Origin: Billgrantia sulfidoxydans | Lineage (GTDB): Bacteria > Pseudomonadota > Gammaproteobacteria > Pseudomonadales > Halomonadaceae | Length of the DNA: 64,000 nt | Reading direction: 5' to 3' | Assembly (NCBI RefSeq): GCF_017868775.1 | Contig: NZ_CP053381.1 | Span: 1,054,001 to 1,118,000 of the forward strand | Shown: positions 1-9,500 of the stretch, one piece after another | Layout: each line of letters begins with the position of its first letter | Numbering within the stretch: position 1 is the first letter of the stretch | Made by a program: the position numbers and the translations under genes | The notes under the pieces: model-generated | The model's database searches: none | What the model saw: only the letters and a program-made list of their open reading frames with translations | Told to the model about the DNA's origin: nothing

Positions 1-95
1 AGTTCACCCCTCCGCGCCCGCTGGAGGAGATCGACGCCGACCTCAAGGCCTGCACCGACCGGATCAAGCAGATGATCGAGGGGCTGTCGGCATGA
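1..95 (+). CDS. hsdM: Type I restriction-modification methyltransferase HsdM, 3' end
   Basis: An open frame enters from the left edge and ends at a TGA at 93-95. The last 30 residues (FTPPRPLEEIDADLKACTDR, continuing to a C-terminal GLSA) are a charged helical tail of the kind that ends the DNA-methylating subunit of type I systems. The stop overlaps the hsdS start as ATGA, so the two are translationally coupled. The catalytic part lies outside the window. The identity therefore rests mainly on position directly before hsdS, and only secondarily on the tail sequence. Confidence 0.7.
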   Translation, partial: FTPPRPLEEIDADLKACTDRIKQMIEGLSA

Positions 96-1489
96 CATTC
101 CCTAAGTATTCCGTGTACAAGGACTCCGGTGTTGATTGGCTGGGGGAGGTACCGGCGCATTGGGAGGTCGTAAAACTTAGCTACCTCGCTATATCGAAGG
201 GTGGTGGAACCCCTCCTAAGGACGAACTCCAGTATTGGAATGGAAGCATTCCGTGGGTTACCCCCAAGGATATGAAGCGACAGTGGATTTCCTCGACCAT
301 TGATACACTTGCCGAGGCGGCGCTCCACGCTTCTCCGGTCAGCATGGTTGAACCAGGCCACGTTTTGATCGTTTTCAGATCTGGCATATTACGCCACAGA
401 ATTCCGGCTGCCATTAATAAAGTGCCAGTGACAGTAAACCAGGATGTTAGGGCGTATAATGTTAGGCCTCGCCTTTCACCTGATTTTTTCTTGAGGCTGA
501 TCCAGGGCTTGAATCGCGAACTTCTTCCGGAGTGGTCAAAACAGGGTGCAACGGTAGAAAGCCTGGATTCTGAACTCGTCAACTCAACCCTGCTTCCTGT
601 GCCGCCGCAGGACGAACAAGAAGCCATCACTGCCTTCCTTGACCACGAAACCGCCCGCATCGACGCTTTGGTGGAGCAGCAGCAGCGCCTGATCGAGCTG
701 CTCAAGGAGAAGCGCCAGGCGGTGATCTCCCATGCCGTCACCAAGGGGTTGGACCCCAATGTAGCGATGAAGGATTCTGGGGTGGAGTGGCTGGGCGAAA
801 TACCGTCGCATTGGGGTGTTGTGGCTTTACGCCGAGTTCTACAGCGAATTGAACAAGGCTGGAGTCCTGAATGCTTTAGCTTTCCAGCGGATGAAGGCAC
901 ATGGGGTGTTCTTAAAGCTGGAGCTGTAAATAATGGGGTTTATCGAGAGGGCGAGAATAAAGCTTTGCCAGAAGGAGCTGAGCCAAGGAATAATATTGAG
1001 GTTATGCCTGGTGACCTGCTGATGTGTCGAGCCAGTGGCTCGTCTGAACTAATAGGTTCAGCGGCCTATGTGGAATCAACAAGGCCAATGTTAATGCTGT
1101 CTGACAAGCTTTTTAGACTTGTAGCAAGTCAAGAAGTGCTCCCCGAGTTTGTTGCTCTTTCTTTTGGCAGTATACCGCTTCGTCGTCAGATCGGACTGTC
1201 AATTAACGGGGCTGAGGGACTTGCAAACAACCTCTCTCAAGCTGCAATAAAAAATCTCAAAATTACGCTCCCGCCAATATCGGAACAGCGCCAAATTGTC
1301 TCAGAAACAGCAATGGTATTGAATGGTCTGAAGGAGCAGGTGGACTTAGCTGTCGTTACTGTCGAATTGCTGCAAGAGCGCCGCTCCGCCCTGGTTTCTG
1401 CGGCCGTTACCGGCAAGATCGACGTGCGTGGCTGGCAGCCACCAGCGGGCTCATCGGTCCCCAAAGCTACACAAACGGAGATGGTATGA
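92..1489 (+). CDS. hsdS: Type I restriction specificity subunit HsdS
   Basis: This 465-aa protein sets the DNA sequence recognised by the HsdM/HsdR complex. It has the two-fold repeat of the family. A KDSGVDWLGEVPAHWEV block at the N terminus recurs near residue 226 as KDSGVEWLGEIPSHWGV. Each block is followed by a target-recognition domain (about 20-165 and 240-385) and then a long helix (about 180-220 and 405-440) rich in E, L, R and Q that spaces the two domains. The DNA of the recognition domains, especially about 830-1330, is clearly more AT-rich than the conserved helix regions, a usual sign of domain exchange. The start overlaps the hsdM stop, and the stop overlaps the next start (ATGA). 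Confidence 0.95.
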   Translation: MTFPKYSVYKDSGVDWLGEVPAHWEVVKLSYLAISKGGGTPPKDELQYWNGSIPWVTPKDMKRQWISSTIDTLAEAALHASPVSMVEPGHVLIVFRSGILRHRIPAAINKVPVTVNQDVRAYNVRPRLSPDFFLRLIQGLNRELLPEWSKQGATVESLDSELVNSTLLPVPPQDEQEAITAFLDHETARIDALVEQQQRLIELLKEKRQAVISHAVTKGLDPNVAMKDSGVEWLGEIPSHWGVVALRRVLQRIEQGWSPECFSFPADEGTWGVLKAGAVNNGVYREGENKALPEGAEPRNNIEVMPGDLLMCRASGSSELIGSAAYVESTRPMLMLSDKLFRLVASQEVLPEFVALSFGSIPLRRQIGLSINGAEGLANNLSQAAIKNLKITLPPISEQRQIVSETAMVLNGLKEQVDLAVVTVELLQERRSALVSAAVTGKIDVRGWQPPAGSSVPKATQTEMV

Positions 1490-2454
1490 CCCAAGGACGC
1501 AGCATACGGCTTTTCTTGGTGGATGGCACGCCCAACGGCCTGCTTACCGCCGAGATCATGAACTGGACCGGCCACGTGCTCACCGGGCCGCGCAGCAAGC
1601 TCAGCGAACTGATCCAGCGCCCCGAGTGCGGCCGCACCGGGATCTACTTCCTGGTCGGTACGGATCCTGATGGTGATTTACGCCCTCTGGTATACATCGG
1701 AGAAAGTGATGATGTCGCTACGCGGCTTAAACAACACAATCGACCGGAAGACAAGGGCGGCAAGGATTTCTGGGAGAAGGTGTGCCTCGTCACGAGCAAA
1801 GACCTGAACCTGACCAAGGCCCATGTGAAGTACCTAGAAAGCTTACTGATACAGAAAGCTAGTGCCGTGGGGCGTTGTAAGCTAGCTAATGGCACAGCAC
1901 ATGATTATGTGGGATTGCCGGAGTCCGATCGTGCCGATATGGCTTTTTTTATCGAACAGGTTCGTACAGTACTTCCCGTTCTTGGTATGGATTTCCTACG
2001 CAGTACTACAAAAATATCCCTAAGCCCTGGGCTTGAGCATAAACTGCACACAGAGCTAGAGACAAGCCAGGGCGGAAGTTCAGTAAGCCCTAGGCTGAAG
2101 ATGGAAGTGAAAAGGCAAAATATTGTCGCCTTCGCCCAAGAAGTAGATGGTGAATTCATCGTTCTTGAAGGTTCTCTCGCCCGGGGAGAATGGATAGACT
2201 TGAAGCATAACTACCGGCATCTCTATAAGCAGCTCTGTGATGAAAAGGTGCTATTGGACGATGGGAACGGATTCAAGAAGTTTACGCATGACTATGCCTT
2301 CACCAGTCCGAGTCCAGCAGCGGCCATAGTCGCTGGGCGTGCCGCTAACGGTCGCGTGGACTGGAAGGTTGAGACGACCGGACAAACCTATGCTGATTGG
2401 CAAGATCAGCAGGTCAGCGCTGCAGCTGCGTATGCCGGGGAGGCTGAGCAGTAG
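1486..2454 (+). CDS. GIY-YIG nuclease family protein with DUF4357
   Basis: This 322-aa protein has an N-terminal GIY-YIG nuclease fold at about residues 45-130. GIYFLVG is followed by LVYIGES, an R in TRLKQH, and a glutamate in the helix KYLESLLIQKA, which are the expected catalytic positions. The C-terminal part (about 215-305) matches the DUF4357 pattern, with FIVLEGSLAR, FTHDYAFTSPSPAAAIVAGR and NGRVDWK. Such genes are often found inside type I restriction operons. The start shares ATGA with the hsdS stop, so it is made with HsdS. Its job is not established; a nicking or accessory nuclease role is inferred from the fold. The middle of the gene (about 1660-2300) is more AT-rich than hsdR. 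Confidence 0.85.
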   Translation: MTQGRSIRLFLVDGTPNGLLTAEIMNWTGHVLTGPRSKLSELIQRPECGRTGIYFLVGTDPDGDLRPLVYIGESDDVATRLKQHNRPEDKGGKDFWEKVCLVTSKDLNLTKAHVKYLESLLIQKASAVGRCKLANGTAHDYVGLPESDRADMAFFIEQVRTVLPVLGMDFLRSTTKISLSPGLEHKLHTELETSQGGSSVSPRLKMEVKRQNIVAFAQEVDGEFIVLEGSLARGEWIDLKHNYRHLYKQLCDEKVLLDDGNGFKKFTHDYAFTSPSPAAAIVAGRAANGRVDWKVETTGQTYADWQDQQVSAAAAYAGEAEQ

Positions 2455-2723
2455 TGATCGGCAAGACTTGGTAGCGGCCGTCCACCTCTTTATGCTCATG
2501 GGTAACAACACCCCCCACGCCTCTCATGGAAGCGCACCTTGGGGGCACTTTTTTCTGGTCAGCGCTGCCGGGTGATCCAGAGGGAGTCGATAGCATGGGA
2601 GAGGGCTTCCCTGATGACTGGCGGCAACGCCCTCTGTGGAATGTCTCAGCCTAAGTAGGCTTCTCCTTCTAACCCTAAAGCGCTAGGCTGTTACGTATAA
2701 TTACGCCAGGCGCAGGGGATCAC
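2455..2723 (+). promoter_or_regulatory. Intergenic region with possible hsdR promoter
   Basis: A 269-bp gap separates the GIY-YIG gene from hsdR, whereas all other junctions in this operon are tight. A TATAAT hexamer lies at 2696-2701, 22 bp before the hsdR start, but no good -35 is visible 17 bp upstream. A weak inverted repeat (7-bp arms AGAGGGC/GCCCTCT, 2600-2635) is present. No complete gene or clear insertion-sequence end is seen. Confidence 0.3.
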
Positions 2724-5700
2724 ATGGCGGACAGCAGGGAAGGCCAATTCCAGCAGGACATCATCAAGGCCATGGTGGCCGGCGGCTGGAAGACTGGCAC
2801 TGCCAGCGGCTACGACCGTACTTCGGCACTCTACACCGAGGACCTGCTCGGCTATGTGCGCGAGGCCTGGCCCGAGCGCTGGGAGAAGTTCTGCAAGGCC
2901 AACCCTCAGGCCCCCGAGCAGGGATTCGTGCAGAAGGTGGTTCGCGAGTTGGAGCGGGCCGGCACCCTGGAGGTGCTGCGCCATGGCTTCAAGGTGCCGG
3001 GGGTGAAGTTCGACCTTTGCAGCTTCCAGCCGGATCACGGCATGAACCCCGATTCCCTGGCCCGCTATCGCGCCAACCGACTGCGGGTGGTACCGGAGGT
3101 CTCCTATTCGCCTCACGCCAGGGAGCAGGGCAAGGGCGGCGAGAGCACCGGCCAAAACTACAATCCCCGCCTCGACCTGGTGCTGTTCGTTAACGGCATC
3201 CCCACCGCCACTCTGGAGCTCAAGAGCCAGTTCAAGCAGACGGTGGAAAACGCCAAGCGACAATATCGCCAGGACCGCCCGATCAAGGACCCCATCACCC
3301 GCAAGCCGGAGCCGCTGCTGACTTTCAATCGCGGCGCCCTGGTCCACTTCGCAGTGAGCCAGGACGAGGTGGCCATGACCACCAAGCTGGCCGGCAAGGA
3401 TACGTACTTTCTGCCCTTTAACCGCGGCGCCGAGGAGGGCGGGGCTGGCAACCCGCCCGCACCGGACGAGCAGAGCTACGCCACCGCCTACCTGTGGGAG
3501 GAGGTGTTCGCCCCGGACGCCTGGCTGAAGGTGCTCGGCCGCTTCCTGCATCTGGAGCAGAAGACCGTCGAGGACTTCCACGGCCGTCGCACCACCAAGA
3601 AAACGCTGACCTTCCCGCGCTATCACCAGTGGGAAGTGGTCAATCGCCTGGTGCAGGCCACCCTGGCCGAGGGGCCCGGGCGCCGCTACCTGGTGCAGCA
3701 CAGCGCCGGCTCGGGCAAGTCCAATTCCATCGCCTGGTGCGCCCATCAGCTGGCCAATCTTTACGGCGATGACGGCAAGAAGCTCTTCAATTCGGTGATC
3801 GTGGTCACCGACCGTACGGTGCTCGACAGCCAGCTGCAGGACACCATCTATCAGTTCGAGCACGCCCACGGCGTGGTGAGGCCCATCACCCGAGACATCG
3901 GCAACCAAAGCAAGTCCGAGCAGCTCGCCGAGGCCCTAGCCAGCAACACCCGTATCATCATCGTCACCATCCAGACCTTCCCGGCGCTCTTCGACGCCTT
4001 GGATAAGCGGCCCCAGCTCGCCGAAGGTAACTATGCGGTGATCGCCGACGAGGCCCACTCCTCGCAAACCGGCAGCTCAGCCAGCAAGCTCAAGGCGCTG
4101 CTGGCGGCCGCGGGAGAGACCACAGAGGGCGATGACGACGAGATCAGTGCGGAGGCCATGCTGGACGCTGCCGTGGCCTCCCGGCGCCCCAGCGAGCGGA
4201 TCAGCTACTACGCCTTCACCGCCACCCCTAAGGCCAAGACCATGGAGCTGTTCGGTCGTCCGTCGGATCCCGATCTGCCGGCCTGCGCCGACAACAAGCC
4301 CGAGCCGTTCCATCTCTACTCCATGCGCCAGGCCATCGAGGAGGGCTTCATCCTCGATGTGCTTAAGAACTACGTCACCTACAGCACCGCCTGGAAGCTC
4401 GCCCACCCGGATGGCGAGGACCAGGAGGTCGATACCAAGAAGGCCTCGCGCACCCTGGCCAAGTGGGTGCGGCTGCACCCCTATAACATCGCCCAGCGGG
4501 TGGAGGTGATCGTCGAGCACTACCGCGACAACGTTCGTCACCTGCTCGACGGCCAGGCCAAGGCCATGGTGGTCACCGCCAGCCGCCAGGAGGCGGTGCG
4601 CTATCAGCTGGCCATGCAGGGCTACATCAAAAACAAGGGCTACGGCGACGTGCACCCTATGGTCGCCTTCTCCGGCAGCGTGCCTGCCGACGAGGTGATC
4701 CCCGAGGAGGTCACCGAGACCAGCCAGCGGCTCAACCCCGGGCTCCAGGGGCGCGACCTGGCCGAGGCATTCGACACCGACGACTTCAACGTGATGATCG
4801 CCGCCAACAAGTTCCAGACCGGCTTTGACCAGCCCAAGCTCTGCGCCATGTACGTGGACAAGAAGCTCCAGGGAGTGGACTGCGTGCAGACCCTCTCGCG
4901 GCTCAACCGGCTGTTCCCCGGCAAGCAGACTTTCATCCTCGACTTCTACAACGACGAGCAGGACATCCTCGACGCCTTCGCCCCCTACTACCGCAAGGCG
5001 GAGCTGGCTGACGTCTCCGATCCCAACGTGGTCTACGACCTGCAGCGAAGCCTGGACGCCAGCGGCATCTACCATTGGCCGGAGGTGAAGGCCTTCGCCA
5101 AGGCCTTCTTCGACCCCAAGGCACCGGCATCGAGCCTCAGTTACTACTGCCGACCCGCCCAGGATCGCTTCAAGCATCGCTACAAGCTGACTCTCGAACA
5201 GCTGCAAACCTGGAAGGAGGCCCGCCGCATTGCCGAGCAGAGCGGCGACGACAAGGGGCTCAAGCGCGCCGAGCAGGAGCTCAAGGAGGCCGGCACCACC
5301 CGCGACGAGCTCGACCTGTTCCGCAAGAACCTGCAGAGCTTCGTGCGCACCTACGAGTTCCTCAGTCAGATAGTCCACTTCGACGACCCCGAGCTGGAGC
5401 AGCTGTGCGTCTACGCCCGCCATCTCTATCCGCTGCTGCGCACCGACCGGTTGTTAGAGGAAGAGAGCATCGACGTCAGCGAGCTGGAGCTGACCCACTA
5501 CCGCCTCACCAAGCGCGAGGAGAAGCGCCTGCGCCTGGAAGAGGCCGAGGGCGACTACGGCCTCACCCCGGTCAGCGACGTGGGTTCAGGCAAGCCCCAC
5601 GACCCCGAGAAGCAGCGCTTGGCCGAGATCATCGATCGGCTCAACGACCTCTACGGAGCCGAGGTCAGTGACGACGACAAGCTGCATTTTGCAAACGGCA

Positions 5701-5945
5701 TCGCCGACCGTATCGAACGTGACGAGGCGGTGATGGCCCAGGTACGCGGCCACAGCGAAGACCAGGTGATGCACGGCCTTTTCCCGAAGAAGGTCACCGA
5801 CGCAGTGCTCGATGCGCTTAGTGACCACGAGAAACTCAGCATGCCGCTGCTGGAGGATGAGGAGACGGGCAGGCAATTTGCGCTGTTGATACTCAAGTTG
5901 TTGGAGGGAAGGGTGGATCACTCTTCCGCTGAAAGGCTTAAATAA
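2724..5945 (+). CDS. hsdR: Type I restriction endonuclease subunit HsdR
   Basis: This 1073-aa motor and nuclease subunit uses ATP to translocate DNA and cuts unmodified DNA. The N-terminal PD-(D/E)xK nuclease is visible, with D151 in RLDLVLFVNG and E165/K167 in LELKSQ. The superfamily 2 helicase core follows: Walker A HSAGSGKS (K332), DEAH box VIADEAHSSQTG (D442), motif III-like YYAFTATPKAKT and later QTGFDQP and QTLSRLNR. The length is normal for the family. GGGG-type ribosome-binding bases lie just before the ATG, and the next gene starts 16 bp after the stop. No inactivating change was noticed. Confidence 0.95.
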   Translation: MADSREGQFQQDIIKAMVAGGWKTGTASGYDRTSALYTEDLLGYVREAWPERWEKFCKANPQAPEQGFVQKVVRELERAGTLEVLRHGFKVPGVKFDLCSFQPDHGMNPDSLARYRANRLRVVPEVSYSPHAREQGKGGESTGQNYNPRLDLVLFVNGIPTATLELKSQFKQTVENAKRQYRQDRPIKDPITRKPEPLLTFNRGALVHFAVSQDEVAMTTKLAGKDTYFLPFNRGAEEGGAGNPPAPDEQSYATAYLWEEVFAPDAWLKVLGRFLHLEQKTVEDFHGRRTTKKTLTFPRYHQWEVVNRLVQATLAEGPGRRYLVQHSAGSGKSNSIAWCAHQLANLYGDDGKKLFNSVIVVTDRTVLDSQLQDTIYQFEHAHGVVRPITRDIGNQSKSEQLAEALASNTRIIIVTIQTFPALFDALDKRPQLAEGNYAVIADEAHSSQTGSSASKLKALLAAAGETTEGDDDEISAEAMLDAAVASRRPSERISYYAFTATPKAKTMELFGRPSDPDLPACADNKPEPFHLYSMRQAIEEGFILDVLKNYVTYSTAWKLAHPDGEDQEVDTKKASRTLAKWVRLHPYNIAQRVEVIVEHYRDNVRHLLDGQAKAMVVTASRQEAVRYQLAMQGYIKNKGYGDVHPMVAFSGSVPADEVIPEEVTETSQRLNPGLQGRDLAEAFDTDDFNVMIAANKFQTGFDQPKLCAMYVDKKLQGVDCVQTLSRLNRLFPGKQTFILDFYNDEQDILDAFAPYYRKAELADVSDPNVVYDLQRSLDASGIYHWPEVKAFAKAFFDPKAPASSLSYYCRPAQDRFKHRYKLTLEQLQTWKEARRIAEQSGDDKGLKRAEQELKEAGTTRDELDLFRKNLQSFVRTYEFLSQIVHFDDPELEQLCVYARHLYPLLRTDRLLEEESIDVSELELTHYRLTKREEKRLRLEEAEGDYGLTPVSDVGSGKPHDPEKQRLAEIIDRLNDLYGAEVSDDDKLHFANGIADRIERDEAVMAQVRGHSEDQVMHGLFPKKVTDAVLDALSDHEKLSMPLLEDEETGRQFALLILKLLEGRVDHSSAERLK

Positions 5946-5961
5946 ACAAGAGGATGGAAGC

Positions 5962-6510
5962 ATGTCTAATTCTACAGCTAAGTCGGCAACACCTTTTGGC
6001 TTCGAAAAAGGCCTTAAGGTCGAAGAAGTTACTTGCGATATAGAAGAAATTAATTTTGGAATTTATGTAACTAGTCAGCCCCCAAAACCTCACTCAAGTT
6101 TTTCTAGCTATGTCCTTAGAATTGCTCCTCAGTCAGGCCTGTACTGGGTCAAAGGGATAAGTGGTGATATTGAAACGGATAGTGCTGGGACTATGCTAAA
6201 GTCAAGGGCAGATAATATGATTGAGAGACTGGCAAAGGTATATGGACCTCCGGAGAGAATTTTATTTTTCAACCCAGGTACAATATGGGGAGAGTCTGAA
6301 GATTTTATGATGGGAATGGCTTGCAATGAAATTCACTATGGGGCTAGCTGGTCGAAGGAGGCGCATGAACTACCTAGCGGTTTAGGTAATATTTATTTTG
6401 CAATAAATGCAAAAAGTTCGAACACTGGTTATATGATTATTGAGTATGAGTTTGATAATCATGAGCAAGGTGAGAGAGAGGTTGAAGAAGTTGAAGATGG
6501 AGCTCTTTAA
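5962..6510 (+). CDS. Hypothetical protein between hsdR and the Hhe-like gene
   Basis: This 182-aa protein starts 16 bp after hsdR behind a GAGGATGGAAG ribosome-binding site, so it belongs to the same transcript. I do not recognise the family. It has no signal peptide or membrane segment. It has mixed alpha/beta character, with several aromatic-rich beta-like stretches (SGLYWVKG, IHYGASW, NIYFAINA, YMIIEYEF) and a very acidic tail (GEREVEEVEDGAL). Codon use is strikingly AT-rich (many AAT, ATA, TTT) compared with hsdR before it, which points to separate recent acquisition. An accessory defence role is inferred only from its position. Confidence 0.75.
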   Translation: MSNSTAKSATPFGFEKGLKVEEVTCDIEEINFGIYVTSQPPKPHSSFSSYVLRIAPQSGLYWVKGISGDIETDSAGTMLKSRADNMIERLAKVYGPPERILFFNPGTIWGESEDFMMGMACNEIHYGASWSKEAHELPSGLGNIYFAINAKSSNTGYMIIEYEFDNHEQGEREVEEVEDGAL

Positions 6511-6595
6511 TCCATGCTTTCAGGGTAATTAAAATGATGTGTGCCAGGTGACAAATTAACAGTAGCTTTTCACGCTTTTTGTTGGTGACCTTATT

Positions 6596-9500
6596 ATGCA
6601 GGGAAATCGTTTGACAACCAAGCTTGAGCTCGCTCGCCATGAGCTCCTTGACATGGGCCTGCGGGGTAATCCACTGCTTCATGTACCCAGCAACAAACGC
6701 TTTCTGGAAATCGTCGATGAGCGATCGACCGAGGTCGCCAACATTCTGGTCGAGGAGCGCAAGGCCATGCGCTTCCTTGCCCTGCCGGAGGCCTACACGC
6801 GGGACGAGGAAGGGGAGGATGCAGAAGCCGAGGGAGAAGATGCTGCTACGGAACCCCTCCCACCCCTGGAGGAATATCTCGAACAGGATAAAGGCGAAGA
6901 CCGTTTCAGTGACCTCTACTTGCAGACCCGTCTGCCGGCCCGAGAGCTCGACACGCGGCTGATCAAGTTGGAGAACGAGGCCCATACCCTGCTGCAGGAG
7001 CAGGGCATCGAAGTGCTCTATCTGGCACTGGGGTTCCTGGAGTGGTACGAGGATGAAAACGCAAATACCCCACGCTTTGCGCCCTTGGTCCTTGTACCCG
7101 TGGAGCTGCAACGGGAATCTGCCCGCGCCGGTTTTACCTTGTCGTTCACCGACGCCGACATGGGCGGCAACCTGGCCTTGACCGCCCGGTTGAAGCAGGA
7201 CTTCCGGCTGATCCTTCCCGACTTCGATGATGCCACACCGCTCATCGACTATTTCGGCCGTGTAGATGAGATGATTGCCGATCGCCCGCGCTGGCGAGTC
7301 CATGCCGACCAGATTCGACTGGGGCTCTTCTCGTTCGGCAAGTTCCAGATGTACACCGATCTTGACCCGGCCAATTGGCCGGAATCCCACGCTCTACTGA
7401 CGCATCCCCAACTCGAAAAACTATTCGAGACGGGATACCGAGAGGATGCCGAACGCCTTGCGGCGTCTTCCGACCATGATCTGCTCAAGGCACCCGAGTC
7501 GCTACACCTGGTCAAAGATGCCGACTCCAGCCAGCTCGAGGCAATACTGGCGGTGATGGAGGGCGCCAGCCTGGTGGTACAGGGGCCGCCGGGGACCGGC
7601 AAGTCACAGACTATTACCAACCTGGTCGGCGAAGCCTTGGCGCGCGGCCAGAAGGTCCTGTTCGTGGCGCAGAAGATGGCCGCCCTGGAGGTCGTCAAAT
7701 CACGCCTAGACGAATGCCATCTCGGCGATGCGGTTCTCGAGCTGCATAGCCACAAGAGCAACAAGAAGGCGGTCCTCGACTCGCTACGGCGGGTATTCGA
7801 GAATGGGCGCCCCAAGATTCCGGACCGTACCCACGAATATCAACGCCTTGGCGAGGTCCGTGAATCTCTGGATGCCTATGTGGAGGACCTCCGCACCCCT
7901 ATCCTGTCCTCACAAACCGACTACGTGACCGCCCTGGGGCGAATGCTAGAGCTCCAGCGCGATGAGCGCCTGCAGGCATTGTCACGGATCGACTTTGAGC
8001 ATCTTCGCAACTGGGGACCTCAGGACCTGGCCCTGGGGCAACGTGTCATGGACGCCATAAGTGACTACCTCGCAGAGTATGGTCCCCCTTCTGAAAACCC
8101 TTTCCATCTTTCCCGTCGTCATGCCTTGTCGCCGGGGGAAGAGCAGGAGCTACGCAAGCTTGTACATCGGGCATCTGATCGGCTAACGGCGCTGACCGAC
8201 AACGCGGTCGCCTTGGCCACGGTCATGCAGCTTCCAATTCCCAAAGACTTTGACGACATCGCCATCCTGCAGCGTGCCGGTACACGGGCACTGCAGGCCC
8301 CCCACCTTGCCGGCGTGCGGGTCAACACCGAGGAGTGGCAGGCAAGACGGGACGAAGTACGCCATGCGATTGCCGCTGGTCAGGCTCTGGCGCGTACGCG
8401 TGATGCCATGCAGTCACGCTTCATTGACGCCGTGTATGACGCCGACCTGCTGCCGGTCCGTACGGGTCTCGCTGGGCGAGCCGACAAGTGGTGGCGGGTC
8501 TTTTCAGGCGAGTACCGACGGGCTACGGGAGCCCTGAAAGGTTACGCCCGTCATCGGCTGACGGGGACTCCGGTGGAGTGGCTAGCCTGGGTGGACGAGC
8601 TGCTGGAAGCCCAGCAGCACCGTCAGACCCTGAAGCGTCTCTCACTGACCTGCCATACCTTGTTCGGCGCACAGTGGCAGGGCGAGGAGAGCGACTGGCC
8701 CGTTCTCGCGCAGCTCGCCGACTGGATCATTGATCTGTACGAGGCAATCGGAAAAGGCGAGCTGCCGGCGGGGCTGGCGGCCTTTCTGGATGGCAACCCC
8801 GATCTTCGCGAACACAGCGAGCAGGTCGAGGCCCTGCAGGCCCAATCCGAGAGTGTCCAGGGATTACTCCAGGAATTGTGCCATCATATCCAATGGCAGG
8901 AGGAGGCATTGTCGATGGCTCTGGGCACCTGGCATCGCCGCTTGAACGAATGGCGAAATACCGAGCAGCTGTACTCGGTGGTGCGTTTCAATCAACTCAA
9001 AGAAGACCTCGAGAAAGCCGGGCTGGGGCACCTGGTCGAGACTCTGGCCGGCTGGCCGCACGCTCCACGTGTGCTCACCTCTTGGCTGGCGCTGAGCTAC
9101 TACGGCGGCCTAGTCGATCATGCCTATGTCGAACGCCCGCGCCTTGGGCGCTTCGATCGACTGAGCCATGAACGCCTAATCCAGGAGTTCAATCAGTTGG
9201 ACGAAGCCTGCTTTCGCTATGCGCAGGAATCGCTGGTCGAGCGATTGCACGATACCCTTCCGTCCTACCATGCGGCCGGAGAGATGGAAATACTACGCCG
9301 GGAATTCACCAAGAAGCGACGTCACCTGCCGATTAGGCGCTTATTGCGTGAGGCTGGCACGGTCATCCAGCAGGCCAAGCCCGTCTTCATGATGAGTCCG
9401 ATGTCGGTAGCCGGTTACCTCGCCCAAGGCAACCTTGAATTCGACCTCGTGATCTTCGACGAGGCCAGCCAGATCCCAGCCCCTGAAGCTTTGGGGGCAA

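Noticed and set aside
2455..2723. Insertion-sequence remnant
   Set aside because: No paired terminal repeats or transposase fragment could be recognised.
2691..3908. 405-aa antisense frame over hsdR
   Set aside because: High-GC shadow of hsdR with no family motifs; the same holds for the 448-aa frame at 4077-5423.
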